A stretch of 64,000 bases of DNA, taken from assembly GCA_043228905.1 (NCBI GenBank), contig JBHGNT010000001.1:17050001-17114000 (forward strand), written 5' to 3'. The first letter of the stretch is position 1, and every line of letters begins with the position of its first letter. Source of the stretch: Azolla caroliniana (Eukaryota; Polypodiophyta). Below, piece after piece: positions 10,157 to 20,289 of this stretch. A model generated the notes under the pieces. The model was not told the origin of the DNA. It searched no databases and saw nothing but the letters and a program-made list of their open reading frames with translations. The position numbers and the translations under genes are program-made.

Positions 10157-10330
10157 TGGCTTCCATAGGGAAAATTAGGGTTTATGGCTTCCGTAAGGAA
10201 ATTTAGGGTTTTTGGCTTGCGTAAGGAAATTTAGGGTTTTTGGCTTCCGTAAGGAAATTTAGGGTTTTTGGCTTGCGTAAGGAAATTTGGGGTTTATGGC
10301 TTCCGTCAGGAAATTTAGGGTTTATGGCTT
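10157..10330. repeat. 28 bp tandem array with telomere-like core
   Basis: About six units of the form GGCTTCCGTAAGGAAATTTA followed by GGGTTTTT repeat with small changes (CTTGCG/CTTCCG/CTTCCA, TTTTT/TTTAT). Each unit contains TTTAGGGTTT, the plant telomere motif, but the 28 bp spacing shows this is a minisatellite and not a telomere. Confidence 0.8.
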
Positions 10331-10734
10331 CCATAAGATAAGAGAGCTAAGAAGGAAAAGAAAAATAATGGAGAGAGCATGAGTGTAGGAAAAAAAATGG
10401 AATATATATGGACTTCTCCGTTGATCATAGCCTTCAATGTTACTTTGTATGTCCACTTTTAGTTGCATAGCCTCTACTTTTAGTTGCATCCATTTTTAGT
10501 TGCATGGCTTTTTCTTTTAGTTGCATGCGACCGTCCACATGACCTTTACTTTAGTTTTCTTTACTTTACTTTAATTAGCCACATGATCCTATCATCTGTT
10601 TGTCTTGATCGCTGCCCATCCAATTCGTCTGGTCCGTGTCCAGCCTCGTCCGGTCGCCGGTTTCGTCCAATCGCCGGTTGTCGGATCCGCCCAGTTTCCG
10701 ACACCATCCAATTCTGATTTCTCCGGTTCCAGTT

Positions 10735-10970
10735 TGCTTACCAGCCAATTCCGGATTGCTTACCGGCCGGTTCCGGTTTGCTTACCGGTCGATTCCGGAT
10801 TGCTTACCGACCGGTTCCGATTGTCTTACCGGCCGGTTCCGGTTGTCTTACCGACCGGTTCCAATTTGTTTTCCGGCCGGTTCCAGTTTGCTTTCCGACC
10901 GGTTCTGGTTTGCTTACCGGCCAATTCCGGATTGCTTACCGGCCGGTTCTGGTTCCATTACTGGCTGATT
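10735..10970. repeat. 22 bp tandem array (CTTACCGGCCGGTTCCGGTTTG type)
   Basis: About eleven units of 22 bp alternate between CCGGCCGGTTCC, CCGGTCGATTCC and CCGACCGGTTCC. Because 22 is not a multiple of three, the array is open in several frames and gives repetitive but meaningless translations on the plus strand. Confidence 0.8.
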
Positions 10971-11129
10971 CCATTTTATTGCAAGTCGGTTTTTGGGAAC
11001 CTGGCCACATTCATCCATCTAGACAAAGTGGCCAAAGTGCTCTTAGCACAAATGAAAAATGAGGGATCTCAATGTGCTTATATAGTTAGGGCCTTAAGTT
11101 TCCTATCTATGTGGGATACTTCAAAATTC

Positions 11130-11310
11130 TATTTTCCCTATCTTCTCAAACTTCATGTCCACCTAACTTGATATATAGTTGTCTATTTTGTATGTAGTAA
11201 AATGCGTTTTGAAGCTCTTGAGTACATCCATATTTCTATAACAAGCTACTAATCTAATCTAAAATAATTATTTCATTATTTTTTTACATAGTTTTCATAT
11301 TGTGTGAAAA
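11130..11310. repeat. Dispersed repeat S, copy 1
   Basis: A stretch of roughly 160-180 bp resembles 58757-58930. Shared blocks include CTAATCTAATCTAAAATA / CTAATCTAAAATA and TGTGTGAAAAACCACAC / TGTGTGAAGAACCACAC. Both copies lie just beyond the 3' end of a minus-strand Gypsy pol gene, so they may be LTR or 3' leader sequence of a shared family. Confidence 0.5.
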
Positions 11311-12268
11311 ACCACACGACACTGGTATCTGATGCGGTGTCAGCCTTTGTCTGCTCAAACGGGTTCCTTGGCATGGGTCCATAGTATGGTTTGAGTCGAA
11401 ACCCATTGACCCATTTACCCATAACTTCGTCGGCGAGTGTCCCTAGCTTGTAAGAACCGTTGAACTCTTGTGTAATCCAATATGGTCCGGTCCACCGAAA
11501 CCGTAGCTTCCCCGACATCTTATCCATCCAGGTCTGGAATACAAGTACTGGCCTACCGATCCCAAACCTTTTTCCGTTACCTTTCCGGTGTCGATCGACG
11601 AACGTTGTCCTTCTCCATTGCTCCAGTTCCATGTGCATCAGGCTGGCTATCCGGTGTTCCTCCAGTTCGCATAGTGTTGCTAGCCGAATTGTTTCCGACT
11701 CCTTCTCGTTCAGGCGTTCCCTAACCTGTAACCGCAAACTAGGAACCTGGAATTCGATCGGCATTACTAGTTCCAATCTAAATGCCAATCGGAAAGGCGT
11801 TGTCCGGATACTTGTCTTATATGTTGTCCGGTAGGCCCAAAGTGCACTATGCAGCTTTGTATCCCAATCCGACTGGTTCTCATTGACGATTTTCTGGAGG
11901 ATGTTTTGTAGTGTCTTATTTGTGGATTCGGCTAATCCGTTGTCTTGTAGACATCCATACCGGCACTAGATATATTCATATAAAAAAAATTTCGTGGATG
12001 CCCCGGTGTTGTCTCGTAATGCTTTAGCCTCCACCCACTTGGTGTAGTAGTTCATAGCGACAATCACGTATCTGTTGTCGGTTCTCATTGCTGGTGGTTT
12101 AAATGGCCCGACGAAGTCCAACCCCGATTTCTAAAATGGTTCCAATGGCAGCACCGACTGGGGAGGCATTCTTGCCTGTTCCATTGCTTGGCCCATCCAC
12201 TGACACAAATCGCATTCTTTAGCATACCGAATGGCGTCTTTTAATGTTGTTGGCCACCATAGGCCACT
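11276..12268 (-). pseudogene. H integrase core and C-terminal domain, internally deleted
   Basis: The catalytic core begins after the zinc finger (YWWPTTLKDA, CDLCQWMGQ) and has the first aspartate at GLDFVGPF. Then CRYGC is followed almost at once by NGLAESTNKTLQ. In intact relatives about 35 residues, including the second catalytic aspartate, lie between these blocks, so they have been deleted near 11950. The C-terminal part (KLRFRWTGPYWITQEF, NGSYKLGTL) is intact from 11788 to 11276. Stops occur at about 12134 and 11970. Confidence 0.75.
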
Positions 12269-12727
12269 CTACCATATTTTCCTTGCCATAGCATCCCCAG
12301 CATAATGCCCTCCGGCAACGCCGCAGTGTGCTTCACGCATTATTTGGTCTTTTTCGTCGCTACGCACCGCGCGCTGCCATATGCCATCCACGCCTTTATG
12401 GTATAGTGTGTCCTGTAGTAGGCAGAAGTGCCGGCTTTGTATTGCTAATCTTTTCCGCTCGTCTTTGTTCATCTCCTCTGGAGGTAATCCAGTGCTCAGG
12501 AATTGGTGTATGTTAGTGAGCCACTTGTCCTCCTCGGCGATCGTACCATCTGTTGTTGTTTCGGTTGTGACCCTAAACAAGTCTGCATCCGGAAATTCGT
12601 CTGCGATTCCGTCACCGGTTTCTCCGGAGTCTAACCGGCTCAAATAATCCGCAACCGCATGTTGTATGCCTGGCCGGTGAAATATCTCGAACTCAAATTC
12701 TTGTAATAATAGCGTCCACCGGGTCAT
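12269..12727 (-). pseudogene. H RNase H end and integrase zinc finger
   Basis: It opens with FEFEIFHRPGIQHAVADYLS, the end of a Gypsy RNase H domain. After a linker come LLQDTLYHKG and REAHCGVAGGHYAGD, where the two histidines of the integrase HHCC finger lie; the cysteines follow at about 12215-12200 (CDLC). Confidence 0.75.
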
Positions 12728-13191
12728 CTTACCCGTGAGTCATGCTTTTGCGACCAAGTAAAGTAGCGCCGAATGATCTACATGAAAGGAAAATTTCCTC
12801 CCCGATAGATAGTGTCGGAACTTGGTGACGCTATAGATCATGCCCAAGGCTTCTCTTTCCGTCGTAGAGTAATTACGTTCTGCCTGGGACAGCTTCCGGT
12901 TGGCATGGGCCAGTACCACTTGGGTTCGGTAAGCTGCATTAATGCACTCCCTATTGCTATGTCGGACGCGTCTACGAATACATGGAATTCTTTAGACCAA
13001 TTCGGAGGTTGCACCACCGGTGCTTGTGATAGTAGTACTTTTAATGCCCGGTAAGCCTTCTCTTCTGTGTCCGTCCATTGAAACAGTGTCCGGTGCACCG
13101 CGGCATGCAATGGTGTGGCCAGGTCTGCTAGATACTGGAGCATCCGGTTATGCCACCGGATTTGTCCTAGGAACCGACTCAATGCTTTCGC
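12728..13191 (-). pseudogene. H reverse transcriptase end and RNase H start
   Basis: Downstream of the TIR element the frame resumes with AKALSRFLGQIRWHN, the connection domain, followed by TPLHAAVHRTLFQW and the RNase H start FHVFVDASDIAIGSAL. The remainder to 12728 is frameshifted but still recognisable (HSALLYLVAK-like residues on the minus strand). Confidence 0.7.
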
Positions 13192-13195
13192 CATG

Positions 13196-13213
13196 GGGTC
13201 GAAGCACGCTACG
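13196..13213 (+). repeat. Left terminal inverted repeat of the TIR element
   Basis: GGGTCGAAGCACGCTACG; partner at 17043-17060 with one mismatch. A second, looser inverted similarity continues inward (TGTACCAGAAAAGTACTG, then TTTGGCCAC). Confidence 0.75.
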
Positions 13214-14172
13214 CAGCTAGTCCCATACAAATGGTATGTACGTCCGGTACCACAAATTGCGTAGCATCATAAACAGACATTCCGGCTGTGTACCAGAAAA
13301 GTACTGTTTTTGGCCACAAAAATTGTCAATACTTTCAATACTGTTAGTACTGAATAATTCAGAAAAAAAATTAGAGAAAAAGAAAATCGATTTTGGAGAG
13401 TGGGGTGACTGTAGTACAAGTGTCATTTACTGTAGAAGGAGTGGGGGGAACACGTGAGGAGATGTTCTTCCATTTTGGGGGCTATTTTCCCCTCACGTCG
13501 ATTTTGGCGCTTCCCCTCATACTGCTCTTCCTCTATCCCTCTAAGCTTTTCATCACAGACATCCATGTCACGTTTCTGATTTTCCTTCAATCTAAATCTC
13601 AGACATCCATGTCTGGTTGGAGAGTTTGAGTTGAGGATTTCTGATTTTTTTAGGGTTTCTGTTTTTGTTAGGGTTTAGGTTGAGGTACAGAGATTGTTCT
13701 GAGGGTTTAGGTAGCAGCCAATAGTGACTTCTTCGACAACAACTTTCTTACTTCCACCGATTGCAGTTGATGTCGTGGTGGTTTGGGGCTTTTTCCACCA
13801 AATCGAGGCGGCATTGGAGGTTCCTTCCACCAAATCGAGGCTCCTTCCACCAAATCAAGGCGGCATATCCAACGCTCCCTCCACCATTGGAGGTTCCTTC
13901 CATCCATTTTTTTATTTTCAATACTAAAATGTTTCATTTCTTCAAATTTCAGTACTAAATTTTTAGAATTGACATTTGTCATATTTGATATGTAATTCTA
14001 ATGTTTGAAACAAAATATTTCTCACTTTGCAGGCCACATTTAAAAACATTTGATTGTGTTTTCTTGGTTGAGTCTATATAACATTAACTACTTTCGCAAG
14101 ACACTTAATTTTTGTGGATAAATCTAGTGACCGAATGGGGGTTCCTAACAAGAGTGAGTTGTCAAGTAACTT

Positions 14173-15088
14173 ATGCAATCTGAAAGGACTAAGAGACGAG
14201 TGGTTCTTCACATAGTCCGTTATTTGGTAGAAATAACGAAGAGATTTAGTGAAGAGGATCGTAGGGATATTATCTGTAGAGTGTTACACCATCAAAGTTT
14301 GAATGAAGACATGGAGAGAATAAAATTTAGGGACCAATGTGTTTCAGAAGAGATTGTGGAGTCTATGAAGTCATCCCTAGACTTAGTGAAAGGTGTAGAG
14401 AGCTTAGACAAACTTGCTGCAAAGAGGGCAGCCCTACACATGGTTGTGAACGGTGCGAGAGAAAAAAAATATAGTGATACTAAAGTTGCCTTAGCCCTGG
14501 GTATTCAAAGAAGGAACTTGAGGAAACATCGCCGAAATATACACTCAAGCAAATTCAAGTGGTTGGGGTCGGGACGTAGACGACGATGTGATGCCTTATC
14601 TCAAGAGATTATTGAGAAAGTGGATTCATTTTGGGCCAAAAATACGCGTGTCTCACCAAATAAGAAGGACGTGTGTAGACGACAAATAAGTCAGGGTAAG
14701 TACCAGATTCACCCTAGACACTTCTTGGAGATGACAGAGGTATTCCATTTTTTTATATCAATTCACATTCCATAACTTTGTGTTTTGACAAGTGTATATT
14801 AATGTTTGCTATATATATTGGTTGATGTAGGCTGAATTGTACATGAACTTTAAAGACCAACATCCAAGCTTGACTGTTGGATTCCGCAAGTTCCAAGGTT
14901 TGAAACCATTTTATGTTAGAAAATTAAATGAGAGGAATACATGTTGTTGTGTGTACCATGTGAAGATGGACATGTTAAGGCTAGCAGTGAATGCAATGCG
15001 TACTGATTCTAAGGGTATACACGGGGAATTATGTGTCTGCACTTGTGAGATTTGTAGACCAAATGGGTCTCTCATATGTGAACCTAAT
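14173..15088 (+). CDS. Transposase-like protein with one intron, 3' truncated
   Basis: Exon 1 is 14173-14739 and exon 2 starts at 14831; the 91 bp intron has GT-AG ends and rejoins the frame as EMTE|AELYMNF. Exon 1 encodes a basic helical region (ALGIQRRNLRKHRRN) and the motif RVSPNKKDVCRRQIS. Exon 2 gives FKDQHPSLTVGFRKF, then GLKPFYVRKL and CCCVYHVKMDML, ending with CTCEIC at 15050. This order (VSPNKKDV, short linker, FRKF..L+P, CxCxYH) matches uncharacterised transposon-borne proteins I recall from cnidarians and from seed-free plants; a function is not established. A decayed homologue with the same intron lies at 29345-30665 and extends further, so this copy has lost its C-terminal part at about 15065. 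Confidence 0.6.
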
Positions 15089-15753
15089 TGAGTGCCCATA
15101 TTGTTCAGCTCTTTCTTCAACTCCTCTTTCAACACCTCACTTTCTAAATTTTGGATTGTCGATGCAATCCATTCATATGTAGTTTTTATTGAAGAAAATT
15201 TCTTTTCTGTCTGTATCTCAGCTGATTTAACTTCTTCCAAATCAGCAAGTAGTGTTTGTATTCTTGAGCTCATAGAAGCTATGCAACCGGCCATCATCTG
15301 TTCATGCTTTTCAGTCATTGTGGCCCGTACCTTTGCCTCTAGAACTTGGTGGACAGGTGTTATAGCTAGAATATCCACATGAGAGGTTCCAGATGACTTC
15401 AAGCCAGTGTTGGTACTGGAGGACCCTTTGTAATGTTCTGACCGGTGCTGATTAAAATCTTCCCAATTTACGTCAATGCCACCTTGAACTTCACATGCAA
15501 AAGCACGTGCAAAAACGGTACCCACCTCATTGTTAGTGATTTGATTTGTATCATAAACATGTTTGTATCTCGTCTTCAATAAATTCATGTATTCCCTCTT
15601 CAAACCACTTATGTGGAATCCTCGCCTTGTGTCGGGATGTGCTGACCCCCAGGTTTTTAACAACCACTCTCTCAGCTCTGGATAAACGTCAGGTCGTGCT
15701 CGAAGGAAATAATTCCATCCAAGAGGTGTGTCTCGACTAATGGAGTGGTACAT
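15085..15753 (-). CDS. Unrecognised coiled-coil protein fragment inside the TIR element
   Basis: The frame begins at the ATG at 15753 (MYHSISRDTPLGWNYFLRAR). Features are a tryptophan-containing N-terminal helical region (REWLLKTWGS), the block KREYMNLLKTRYKHVYD, and a long C-terminal coiled coil (LADLEEVKSAEIQTEKK, LESEVLKEELKKELNN). At about 15085 it runs into the antisense of the transposase-like gene, so its true end is missing or the two genes were fused by rearrangement. Codon use looks real over some 220 codons without a stop. It may be the second protein of the element, but I do not recognise the family. Confidence 0.5.
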
Positions 15754-15803
15754 CTTCTTTCTCTATGTTGATGAATTCATCACCCTTTCTCTCATAGCAA
15801 CTC

Positions 15804-15891
15804 CTTTCTCTGTGTTGATGTATAATCTCACTAGTTTTGTAAATCTTCTTTCTCTGTGTTGATGTATAATCTCACTAGTTTTGTAAATCAT
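15804..15891. repeat. 44 bp tandem duplication
   Basis: The unit CTTTCTCTGTGTTGATGTAT continued to AATCTCACTAGTTTTGTAAAT occurs twice with a period of 44 bp. It lies just upstream of the antisense ORF start. Confidence 0.8.
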
Positions 15892-17042
15892 CATAGCCAA
15901 CTCCATCGCATCGCATGTACAAGCCATGTCAAACACACAAAAACCCAAAATAGTCAGAAAAACACTCATCCATGTCAAACTTACACAAAATAAAACAGAT
16001 GGACAGGAAACAAGAACAAAACGAAAACATAGCAACTCATCATAGCCAACTCCATTTACGTTGCATGTACAAACATGTCTAAAACACAACCACCTCGATC
16101 AAAATATTGTCATACATTTTTAAAAGAAACACAGAGAAACACAGAGAAAACAAAAACATACCAATTGGGCATGCAACACATAGACTATGAATAATCAAAC
16201 CCTAAAAATGGCCATACACATGCAAATAAAAAATAGACAGACAGGAAACATTCAGAAAAAGAAAACATACCAGTTGGGCATGCAATACAGAGAATACCTC
16301 GAGGTCGTACAACTTGCAGAGGTACCAGACCGTGTTGATTTCGACACCTTGGGAGCACACCAAGCCTTCAAAATCACCTATATGCAAGAGGTTGTTGACG
16401 AGGCTGCTGCAGAGGAGACAAACGAGCATACACAAGGAAGGAAAATCAACAACACATACAACGAGCAGGGGAAACAAAAATCTCTGCGTATACAAAGTTC
16501 AGAGATCGAACCTGGCACAGAGGGGAACACAAGAACAGCTATGCGGGGAAATAGAGAATCGAAGGTGGAGTGAGAGAGAGAAACAGAAAGAAAGAAAGAA
16601 ACAGAGCTTCGAAGGTGGAGTGAGAGAGAGAAAGAGAGAGATAGACCTGTAATAGATATGTCGTCTTTCTTTAACTTTCTGCCATTGTCTGTCTGACAAC
16701 TTCGAGACAGAAGAGAGAGAGAGAGAGTGAGAGAGAGAGACATACCAATTGACACGTTCGACTACCCATACCAGAGAGAGAGAGAGATACTGAGACTGAC
16801 CAACTGTCACAATGGATACCTTCTCCAGGTGTGCTTTCGTACAACTCTACCTAGGAGACTGGGGCAACAATTAATGTATTAAATATGGCCTAGGGACATT
16901 TCGAGTGTGACGTATAATATCTTTGTGCATTCGAGTGTGACGTAATGAATTTGTTTTTTGTTTTTTGAAATTTATTTACAATTTTTAATGTTTATTTTCT
17001 TCTTCGATTTAGTACTAAATTTTTGGCCAAAAGTTGGTACAC
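15892..17042. other. Non-coding right part of the TIR element, purine-rich
   Basis: No gene seen. It includes GA-rich tracts at about 16566-16640 and 16710-16790 (GAGAGAGA runs) and an A/T-rich end with a TGTGACGTAAT-type repeat near 16900-16945. Confidence 0.5.
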
Positions 17043-17061
17043 CGTAGCATGCTTCGACCCC

Positions 17062-17561
17062 ATGGTGGGTGCCGGTGCCTCCAAAATTGCTTTAACCTTG
17101 TCCAGGTCTACTGCAATACCGTCCTTGCTAACGATGTGGCCTAGTAATGCACCGCTTGACACACCGAACACGCATTTCGCCGGGTTAAGGCGTAACCGGT
17201 AAACCCTACATTTCTCAAGACATAGTCGGAGGTATTGGAGGTGTTCCCCTTCCTGGTTGTACACGGCGAAATTGTCTAGGAACACCTGCATGAATGCTAG
17301 AATAAATTCTCCGAAAATCTCCATGATTATCCACTGAAAGGTTGTCGACACCGTTTTAAGTCTGAACATCATGACTAGGGCGACAAATACTCCCCATTCG
17401 GTAACAAAAGCGGTTTTCTCCTGGTCGTCGGGGTGCATCCGGATCTGATTGTAGCCGTTGAACCCGTCCAAGAAACTATAAACTTCGTGACTAGCTATTG
17501 CATCTAGGACTCCATCCGTAAAAGGGAGTGGGAAGGCGTCGGTTACCGTTGCCGCATTCAA
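17062..17561 (-). pseudogene. H reverse transcriptase palm
   Basis: This holds the Gypsy reverse transcriptase palm: VYSFLDGFNGYNQIRMH with the first catalytic aspartate, KTAFVTEWGVF, and the motif QVFLDNFAVY. In active relatives the last motif is YVDD or FLDD; here the second aspartate is asparagine (GAC to AAC), so the enzyme is dead. The thumb start LGHIVSKDGIAVDLDKV follows. A TGA separates it from the upstream segment, and the TIR element interrupts it at 17060. Confidence 0.8.
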
Positions 17562-17564
17562 TTT

Positions 17565-18560
17565 TCAGTAGTCGACACATACCCGGATTTTTCCGTTCTT
17601 TTTCGGTACGACGACTATCGGGCTCAACCATGTTGCCTTTTTGACCGGTCGGATGAACCCTACCCATAACAATTTGTTGATTTCATCCTTTACTTTGGCT
17701 GCATAGTTAGGGTTCATCCGGTAGCGCCGTTGCGCCACCGGCTTGGTTTCCTTACTTAGATGTATTTGGTGTTGATACAATTGAGGAGCTAGGCCCCGTA
17801 TGTCCTCGTAAGACCACGCGAACACGTCCCAGAACTCCTTTAATAAGGTGATTGTTGTCGTCTTCCTTTCAGGAGTCATTTCTTTGGCGATGTGAACCGG
17901 TCTTGCGTCTTCTGCGGTGCCTAGGTTTACCTCTTCCAACTGAGAGGCTTTTACGCATTGGGATACTGCCAATTCCTTCTCCAAAGCTTCCTGCACGTGT
18001 CGTAACTCTCTGATGGCTTCTTTATCTGGTTCTTCATCGGCATCCTCCGGTTGTATTATATATGGTGCCACTGCTTCGGCGACATCAACTTCAAATAAGG
18101 GTACATTTTTTGGATTCTCCTGTAAGTACTGATCGACCTCTTCATCAGCCAATCCTTCAAGCATGTTGACACATTCTGCATATAGCGGTGTCAGCTCCTT
18201 GCCGGTACTCAAACATGGTTGTGTAGGTACTCGTACTTTCGCTTTGCCGCGCCGGAAAGTGATTATGTTTTTCTTCCAGTTTTGCTTTATGTGCGTTGTT
18301 TTTAACCATGGTTGGCCCAGCAACAGTGGGTATGCCCCTTGTGCATTGAGCTGGAGGACTATTGCCGAAATGCAGAATGCGTGACCTCCGATAGTCACTT
18401 CCAAATCTCGTAACAATCTGGTAGGTCTTACTGAACTTGTGTCCGCCATCCGAAGCCAAAACGGGCACGGCTCCCAGTCCTGGATTCCTAGGGTATTACA
18501 AGTTCAGAGGCTAATCACACTCATGCCGGATCCTCCGTCTATAATCGTTCCGGGTAGCTC
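17565..18560 (-). pseudogene. H aspartic protease and reverse transcriptase N-part
   Basis: The protease active site is IIDGGSGMSVI at about 18547-18515, the DGGSG form common in plant Gypsy elements. The conserved protease block LLLGQPWL follows at about 18335. After an acidic linker come RRYRMNPNYAAKVKDEI and the finger motif VVVPKKNGKIRVCVDY of the reverse transcriptase, ending at TGA where an arginine is expected. At least one stop and one frameshift lie between 18560 and 18449. Confidence 0.75.
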
Positions 18561-19346
18561 TCATCCCTTGACGATGGTTGTGATAGCCGGACTACTCGTG
18601 TCAACTACCGTCGGTCCTTCCTCCAGATTAGAAAAGAATGTCGGAGCCGGTGGCGTGCCGACCGCAGTCATTCCCGTCTTCAGTCCTTCCGTAAACTGAG
18701 CTACTAACTGCAATAGCCGACCTAATGGTAGCGTGATTTGGCATTCTTGCAACGCCTGCCATATTGGGTTTTCCGCTTGGCTATTGTCAGTTAGCTCCTC
18801 TAGATTCTCCTTTTGTTGTTCCAGTTCTGCTACATTCTGCTCATTTGCCTTCTTTACCCATTCGGTGGCCTGCTTCCAGATGGTTTTATGGGTTTCCCAC
18901 TCCGTTGCTTTTCCTTTTGCCCTCGTGGTCACTTGTTGTATGTCCTCCTGGTTGCTCCGTAGTTCGATTTGCCGGACCGGTGGTGCTTGCCGATTCAGCA
19001 AGTTATACTCGCACTGATCCATTGTGTGGTTTCTGGAATGGCAAAGCAGGCATTGAGAACGCATGGTGCACTCCAGCGCCGAGTGTCTGGCATTCAGGCA
19101 AGTCGTACATTGAATTGCTTGTCGAAAGCGGAGGTCTTCATTAGTTGGTAACGTTCGTTGGAGTGCCCCCATCGTCAACCATGAGTTGGAGTTTTCCATT
19201 TCCCTGACTCCATCTATGACCTGGTCGACGGAACTCGTGCGGAAATCAATGACTATGCACACCGTTCGTAGGGGTTCCCAGAGTGCTACTAGGAATATTG
19301 CCCTAGTCTCTTCCTCCGGTGGTGTCCGATTGAGCTGGTTGTGCAT
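18561..19346 (-). pseudogene. H gag C-terminal part with two zinc knuckles
   Basis: Two consecutive CX2CX4HX4C knuckles are present, CTTCLNARHSALEC and CLLCHSRNHTMDQC, followed by EYNLLNRQAPP. Upstream is a capsid-like segment (FRTSSVDQVIDGV). The same double knuckle appears on the plus strand at 57070-57180 in another relic, so the family is present at least three times here (F, H and that relic). Confidence 0.8.
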
Positions 19347-19391
19347 TCTCTAGAATCGGATTACAAATTGTTGAATGTTCTCTGTGGGCTC

Positions 19392-20231
19392 CTACCTGAT
19401 GGTATAAAATAGGCCGACCATTTCCCGCTGATCCACCTCTTTGTGAAAAAAGTGTAAGAATTTAGTTTTCAAGGTCTCAAACATCGTGATGGTACTGGGA
19501 TCTTGCGTTAGGCGCCATCTGGCGGCGGGCCCTTCCAGGGTCATGCCGAACTCCGCCATCTTGGAGTGTTCTGCTTCGGCCGCGGTTAAGCGTTGCGACA
19601 CATGATTCGCTTCCCAGGTCTCCTGAAATGCATAGACGTGGGCCTCTACGTCCGGATCATCCCGGTACTTGGGATATTGAAACGACATGTCGTCGTCCGG
19701 TGTTGGAACACAAGCTGGTGGTGTCAGAGGTCTCTCCTCCTCCGTCGGAGGTCTCTCCTCTTCCTTTGTCGGAGGTCTTTTCGTCTCTACTTCGGGTGTT
19801 GGGGTTTGCTCAGTCCTTGGCCATTCTGTGGCTTCCAGCTCTGTCAATTCTGGTTCCGGTGTTAGTAAGGTATCTGATTCCTCGTCCGCCGGTCCGTCTG
19901 GGGTGTCCTGACTGCTGTGGTAATAAGAATGAGCGCTATATTTGCCGTCCGAGTCTGATTCAAAGGCCGAAAATGGTTCTGAATCGCCGTCTCCTAGAGT
20001 TAATCCCTGTAGAAGGGATTCCGTTTCCCGAAGACTACTTAAATTGCTTCCTTCGTCGGGGTGGAAATCTTGTTGCAAACGGAGTGACTCCTCGGCCACT
20101 CGCCGGATCACTTTGGAAAATGATTGATCTGAACGAATTTCTTCCACTGTCTGCTGGAAGGCCTCTCACTTCCCAGCCGCTCAGCGAGTCTCCTTGCTCG
20201 ATCCGTAACCGGTCCGCTCGTTGGTCTAGTC
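19392..20231 (-). pseudogene. H gag N-terminal part
   Basis: The start is the ATG near 20231 (MTRPTSGPVTDRARR), matching the F start MSRPNDDHITERGRR. A one-base indel near 20165 shifts the frame. The remainder runs through RRVAEESLR, an acidic region, short E/P repeats (RPPTEEERP) and the capsid-like patch YPKYRDDPDVEAHVYAF, MAEFGMTLEGPAARW and TMFETLKTKFLHFFH. A stop lies at about 19392-19390 before the next gag segment. Confidence 0.75.
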
Positions 20232-20289
20232 ATCCATTCCCGCCGTTGTTTGCTACGCTTATGCAGGAATCGTGGTCGCCAAAAAACTG

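Larger units (their letters stand above)
9660..11129. other. Non-coding stretch with two tandem arrays
   Basis: No convincing gene. It contains an A/T-rich tract at about 9750-9775, a 28 bp tandem array at 10157-10330, a run of TTTTAGTTGCAT-type repeats at about 10457-10530, and a 22 bp array at about 10735-10970. It may be the eroded 3' LTR region of H or an unrelated insertion; I cannot find a match to the H 5' LTR. Confidence 0.5.
13196..17060. mobile_element. Terminal-inverted-repeat element inserted in H, about 3.9 kb
   Basis: The sequence CCATGGGGTCGAAGCACGCT at 13191 has its reverse complement, with one mismatch over 23 bp, at 17043-17065. Taking the central CATG at each side as target duplication (13192-13195 and 17061-17064) leaves an element beginning GGGTCGAAGC and ending GCTTCGACCC. 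Removing it and one CATG rejoins the H reverse transcriptase in frame. The subterminal parts are also related: a TGTACC, TTTGGCC and TTAGTACT series appears inward from both ends. Inside are a spliced transposase-like gene (plus), an antisense coiled-coil ORF and simple repeats. Because CCATGG is a palindrome, the duplication could also be counted as 2 or 6 bp. I cannot assign it to a named superfamily. Confidence 0.65.

Noticed and set aside
10157-10970. CRISPR-like repeat arrays
   Set aside because: The units are contiguous with no unique spacers; ordinary minisatellites.
10605-11171. Repetitive protein-like frame with RPVPVCLP-type repeats
   Set aside because: Produced by the 22 bp array, which is open in several frames.
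14837-15091. Separate short gene starting at 14837
   Set aside because: It is exon 2 of the transposase-like gene; a GT-AG intron joins it to exon 1.
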